Source: Chitinophaga costaii (GTDB lineage Bacteria > Bacteroidota > Bacteroidia > Chitinophagales > Chitinophagaceae). Taken from it: a stretch of DNA of 64,000 nt. Shown here piece after piece: positions 61,709-64,000 of the stretch (position 1 is its first letter; every line of letters starts with the position of its first letter). The notes beneath the pieces are model-generated. The model saw nothing but the letters and a program-made list of their open reading frames with translations. It searched no databases and was not told the origin of the DNA. Position numbers and translations under genes: made by a program. The DNA is taken from NCBI RefSeq assembly GCF_900094705.1, contig NZ_FMAR01000013.1:81111-145110 (forward strand), written 5' to 3'.

Positions 61709-63388
61709 TTAACCTTTTTTACCTCTTTTCAGTTTTATGCGCTGGTCTTTTGGGCGATCGCCTTTCAGGGTACTGGCCAGTTTCACAGCTTCATAAGCAT
61801 TTACAATGCCGCCAGATACGCTCAGGTCTGCAAAAGCTACCTGGTCGTTTTGGGTGCCGGGTTTGGTTACCATGGTGGTACCATCGGGCAGGGGTGTGCT
61901 GGATTTTACGATCACGTATTTCAACTGTTCTGCACTCAGATCCGGGAAATAGGAAAGGATCAGGGCGGCAAGACCGGTTACTACCGGGCTGGCCATACTG
62001 GTGCCGCTGGCGTTGCCGTATTTATTGCCTTCCGGTATGGAGGAATATATCTGCACCCCAGGGGCGAATACATCTACTTCCTTCTTCCCATAGTTAGAAA
62101 ATCCTGCCACCTGGCCGCTTACACCGTTATTGCTGGCGCCTACGGTGATGAAGTTATTGGCGCGGGTATGGTCTGCAAAGTCCGGGTTTGGATAGTCAGG
62201 TACGGAGTCGTTATTCGAACCTTCGTTGCCAGCGGCATGGATGAGTAACACACCTTTGGACTGCGCATAGCGGATGGCATCGTCTACCCAATCTTTATGT
62301 GGGGAAAAGAATTTACCAAAGCTCATATTGATAATGCGGGCGCCATTGTCTACCGCATAGCGGATGCCTAAGGCCACATCTTTATCGCGTTCGTCGCCGT
62401 CTGGCACTACTTTTACAGCCATGATACGCACGTTGGCAGCAACGCCGTCTATACCAATACCATTGCCCCGTACAGCACCAATAATGCCGGATACGTGGGT
62501 GCCATGAAAGGCGAAAGTGCCCATGACGTCATTATTGCCGTAATGATTATCTCGGATGTCGTTAAAATTATCACCTACAATGGCCTTGCGATTTTCGTTA
62601 GGCTGAACGTCAGTGGCTTCCGCCTTGCGTTTAATGTCTAACAGGTATTCTTCAAATTCGTTTTTAAATTCCTGGAATGTCATGTCCTTATCGCCGGTGC
62701 TTTGCAGCAGGCGCTGTACAAAGTTGCGCGAAATCATCACGTCGTTGTCCGGAGAGGAGAGGCTGTCCAGTTCTGCCTGGGTGAAATCGTCTTTTTTCAA
62801 GGCGCCTTTCAGCACAGACTCACATTTGTTCAGGTTTTCCTGCAGTTTAGACATCGTTTTATACGTCATCTTATTCTGCGTAACCGGTTTTTCGATGCGG
62901 TCCTGAAGCTTTTTCCAATAGGCATAATCCGGGGAGCTAGGGGTGAGGGCCGAGTCTGGATTTATATATTGCTGTTTGAGGCGGAAGTATTCCCGCGTGG
63001 CTTCGTCAGAGTCTTCCTTCAGGCTTTTACCATCTTTGCTACCCAAAAAATTCCAGCCATGTACGTCGTCGATGAAGCCGTTGTGGTCGTCATCTATGCC
63101 ATTGCCAGGAATTTCGCCGGGGTTGCTCCACAGAATGCTTTTTAAGTCTTCGTGCGTAGTATCTATGCCGGAATCTATTACGGCAACCAGCACAGGGGTG
63201 CTGGTTTTATTTTTTAAAAGCTGCTGGTAGGCTTTTTCTGCGCCAATACCATACACGCTATCCGTATCATAACTAAGCAATTGCCAGTTGCGGGGTACGG
63301 CACGTTGGGCGTAAATAGGGCTGGCGAGGGCGGCCATGAAAAACATGCTGCCTGCCAGCAACCATGGCTCCTTTCTTAATAATGTCAT
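61709..63388 (-). CDS. Secreted S8 subtilisin-like serine protease
   Basis: A 559-residue protease with a signal peptide starting MTLLRKEPWLLAG. The catalytic Asp is in VAVIDSGIDTTH (near residue 72), the His in FHGTHVSGI (near 294), and the Ser in GTSMASPVV (near 462). The gap between Asp and His is over 200 residues, against about 30-40 in subtilisin; it is filled by a charged, probably helical insertion. The frame extends to 63421, but 63388 gives the signal peptide. Substrates are unknown. Confidence 0.92.
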   Translation of the reverse strand: MTLLRKEPWLLAGSMFFMAALASPIYAQRAVPRNWQLLSYDTDSVYGIGAEKAYQQLLKNKTSTPVLVAVIDSGIDTTHEDLKSILWSNPGEIPGNGIDDDHNGFIDDVHGWNFLGSKDGKSLKEDSDEATREYFRLKQQYINPDSALTPSSPDYAYWKKLQDRIEKPVTQNKMTYKTMSKLQENLNKCESVLKGALKKDDFTQAELDSLSSPDNDVMISRNFVQRLLQSTGDKDMTFQEFKNEFEEYLLDIKRKAEATDVQPNENRKAIVGDNFNDIRDNHYGNNDVMGTFAFHGTHVSGIIGAVRGNGIGIDGVAANVRIMAVKVVPDGDERDKDVALGIRYAVDNGARIINMSFGKFFSPHKDWVDDAIRYAQSKGVLLIHAAGNEGSNNDSVPDYPNPDFADHTRANNFITVGASNNGVSGQVAGFSNYGKKEVDVFAPGVQIYSSIPEGNKYGNASGTSMASPVVTGLAALILSYFPDLSAEQLKYVIVKSSTPLPDGTTMVTKPGTQNDQVAFADLSVSGGIVNAYEAVKLASTLKGDRPKDQRIKLKRGKKG

Positions 63389-64000
63389 GCGATGCAAATT
63401 TTTTCCAGGTAGTTTTAACAATTAAAATACCACAATCGGTTAAAGATATGCCAAATGGCTGCTGGGCGGCGCAAAATAATGATGAGCTGCGCCTGGAACG
63501 GATTGACCAACCAAATGATTATTTCTACGGTGAACCGGCCCGCCACTTGATAAATTAGAAACGAAAATAGCTGTAAAAACGATTCTGAGAGAAGGTTAAA
63601 AAAAAGGTAAAAAAATTTCCGGCAACATGGGGGGGAATGGATTATAGCTGCGTCTATTATCTTAAAGTGCGGCTCCGCTGGCTATATGTAACAAGGGGTG
63701 TCACCTAATTTCAATAAGCGAACAAAAAAAACATCATTTTTATAATTATGAGAAAATATATTAGCGAGTAGGTCGCACCAAGTATTTTCACATAAGCATG
63801 GTTTCCGTTTAACGTACAGCGAGGTTATCTAACCTCGCTATTTTTTTGGGGTGTACATGTGCGTAACTTATTTTATTTCAATTATTTAGGATCAAGACGA
63901 AAAGTTGGGGGATTAATGTTAAAGCTGTTTTTTTGCGGATTAAATCAACATTTTGGAAGAGAGTTACCGTCAGTTAATAGAATTGCTTTTGCCCGCCGGG
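63389..64000. other. Terminal intergenic region without a clear gene
   Basis: About 612 bases to the window edge with no supported CDS. A 64-codon plus-strand frame at 63364 is unlike known proteins. The only clear signal is the terminator at 63819. An open frame from ATG 63916 runs off the edge (28 codons visible) and cannot be judged. Confidence 0.5.
63819..63847 (+). terminator. Strong terminator without an upstream gene
   Basis: An 8-9-bp stem (63819-63827 with 63830-63838) with a tight ATCT loop and a T-run at 63841-63847. No plus-strand CDS lies within 2 kb upstream, so it may end a small RNA or act as an attenuator for a gene beyond the edge. Confidence 0.75.

Noticed and set aside
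63364..63558. 64-codon plus-strand frame over the protease start
   Set aside because: It overlaps the signal-peptide region of the protease on the other strand and lacks any homologous pattern.

Overview
The window looks like chromosome from a Bacteroidota bacterium of the Chitinophagaceae, most like Chitinophaga. This is inferred from gene families and gene order; no database was searched. Supporting signs are promoter -7 boxes of the Bacteroidota form TAnnTTTG in front of many genes, few Shine-Dalgarno sequences, Bacteroidota-restricted families (DUF4252, DUF1599 next to a BT_3928-type DoxX protein, DUF3276/PurA-like, DUF4870), and conserved neighbourhoods such as DUF721-recF with a TPR gene and ribH nearby. 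Most of the window is ordinary, well-kept chromosome. The unusual parts are a terpene locus, two heptamer-repeat elements, three decaying genes and several structured intergenic sequences.

Region by region. 0-6.5 kb: the cut end of a hybrid sensor kinase, a class I terpene synthase with an IPP isomerase gene upstream, a broken TetR regulator, a nitroreductase and a GT4 glycosyltransferase. 6.7-15.5 kb: an ABC exporter, a PurA-like nucleic-acid binder, pgi, a TspO-like membrane protein, prfB with its programmed +1 frameshift, pruA and a small membrane protein. 15.5-18 kb: an exported peroxiredoxin, heptamer element 1, then pyrB and pyrR. 18-22.6 kb: a large PIG-L deacetylase, two very small membrane proteins and a sodium:solute symporter. 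22.6-27.2 kb: a secreted protein, then a four-gene unit of an unknown protein, a membrane protein, a histidine kinase and a NarL-type regulator, and a divergent two-repeat protein. 27.3-34.6 kb: xerD, ndk, nrnA, an FKBP lipoprotein, and a minus-strand row folP-ABC exporter-cdaA (c-di-AMP synthesis).

34.6-40 kb: DUF1599, a DoxX/thioredoxin-like protein and an orphan DppB-type permease whose last codons lie in heptamer element 2; then an ECF sigma factor, its likely membrane anti-sigma protein and two DUF4252 proteins behind an ECF-type promoter. 40-46 kb: DUF721, recF, pdhA, a TPR protein, ribH, a CCG-domain Fe-S protein, an EVE protein and a cysteine-free sirtuin. 46-54.5 kb: a saccharopine-dehydrogenase-like protein, an 855-bp gap with a long hairpin, gyrA, and two secreted proteins. 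54.5-64 kb: a decayed 2OG-Fe(II) oxygenase, an SGNH hydrolase, a dicarboxylate symporter coupled to a SelW-like protein, a decayed TetA-like exporter, an AsmA-like protein, the RNase P RNA gene, a DUF4870 protein and a subtilisin-like protease. The last 0.6 kb has no gene but holds a strong terminator with no gene in front of it.

Functionally the window mixes central metabolism (pgi, pdhA, pruA, pyrB/pyrR, folP, ribH, ndk), genetic information processing (prfB, gyrA, recF, xerD, rnpB), signalling (two-component genes, ECF sigma, c-di-AMP) and envelope functions. I see no CRISPR array, prophage, insertion sequence, tRNA or rRNA gene.
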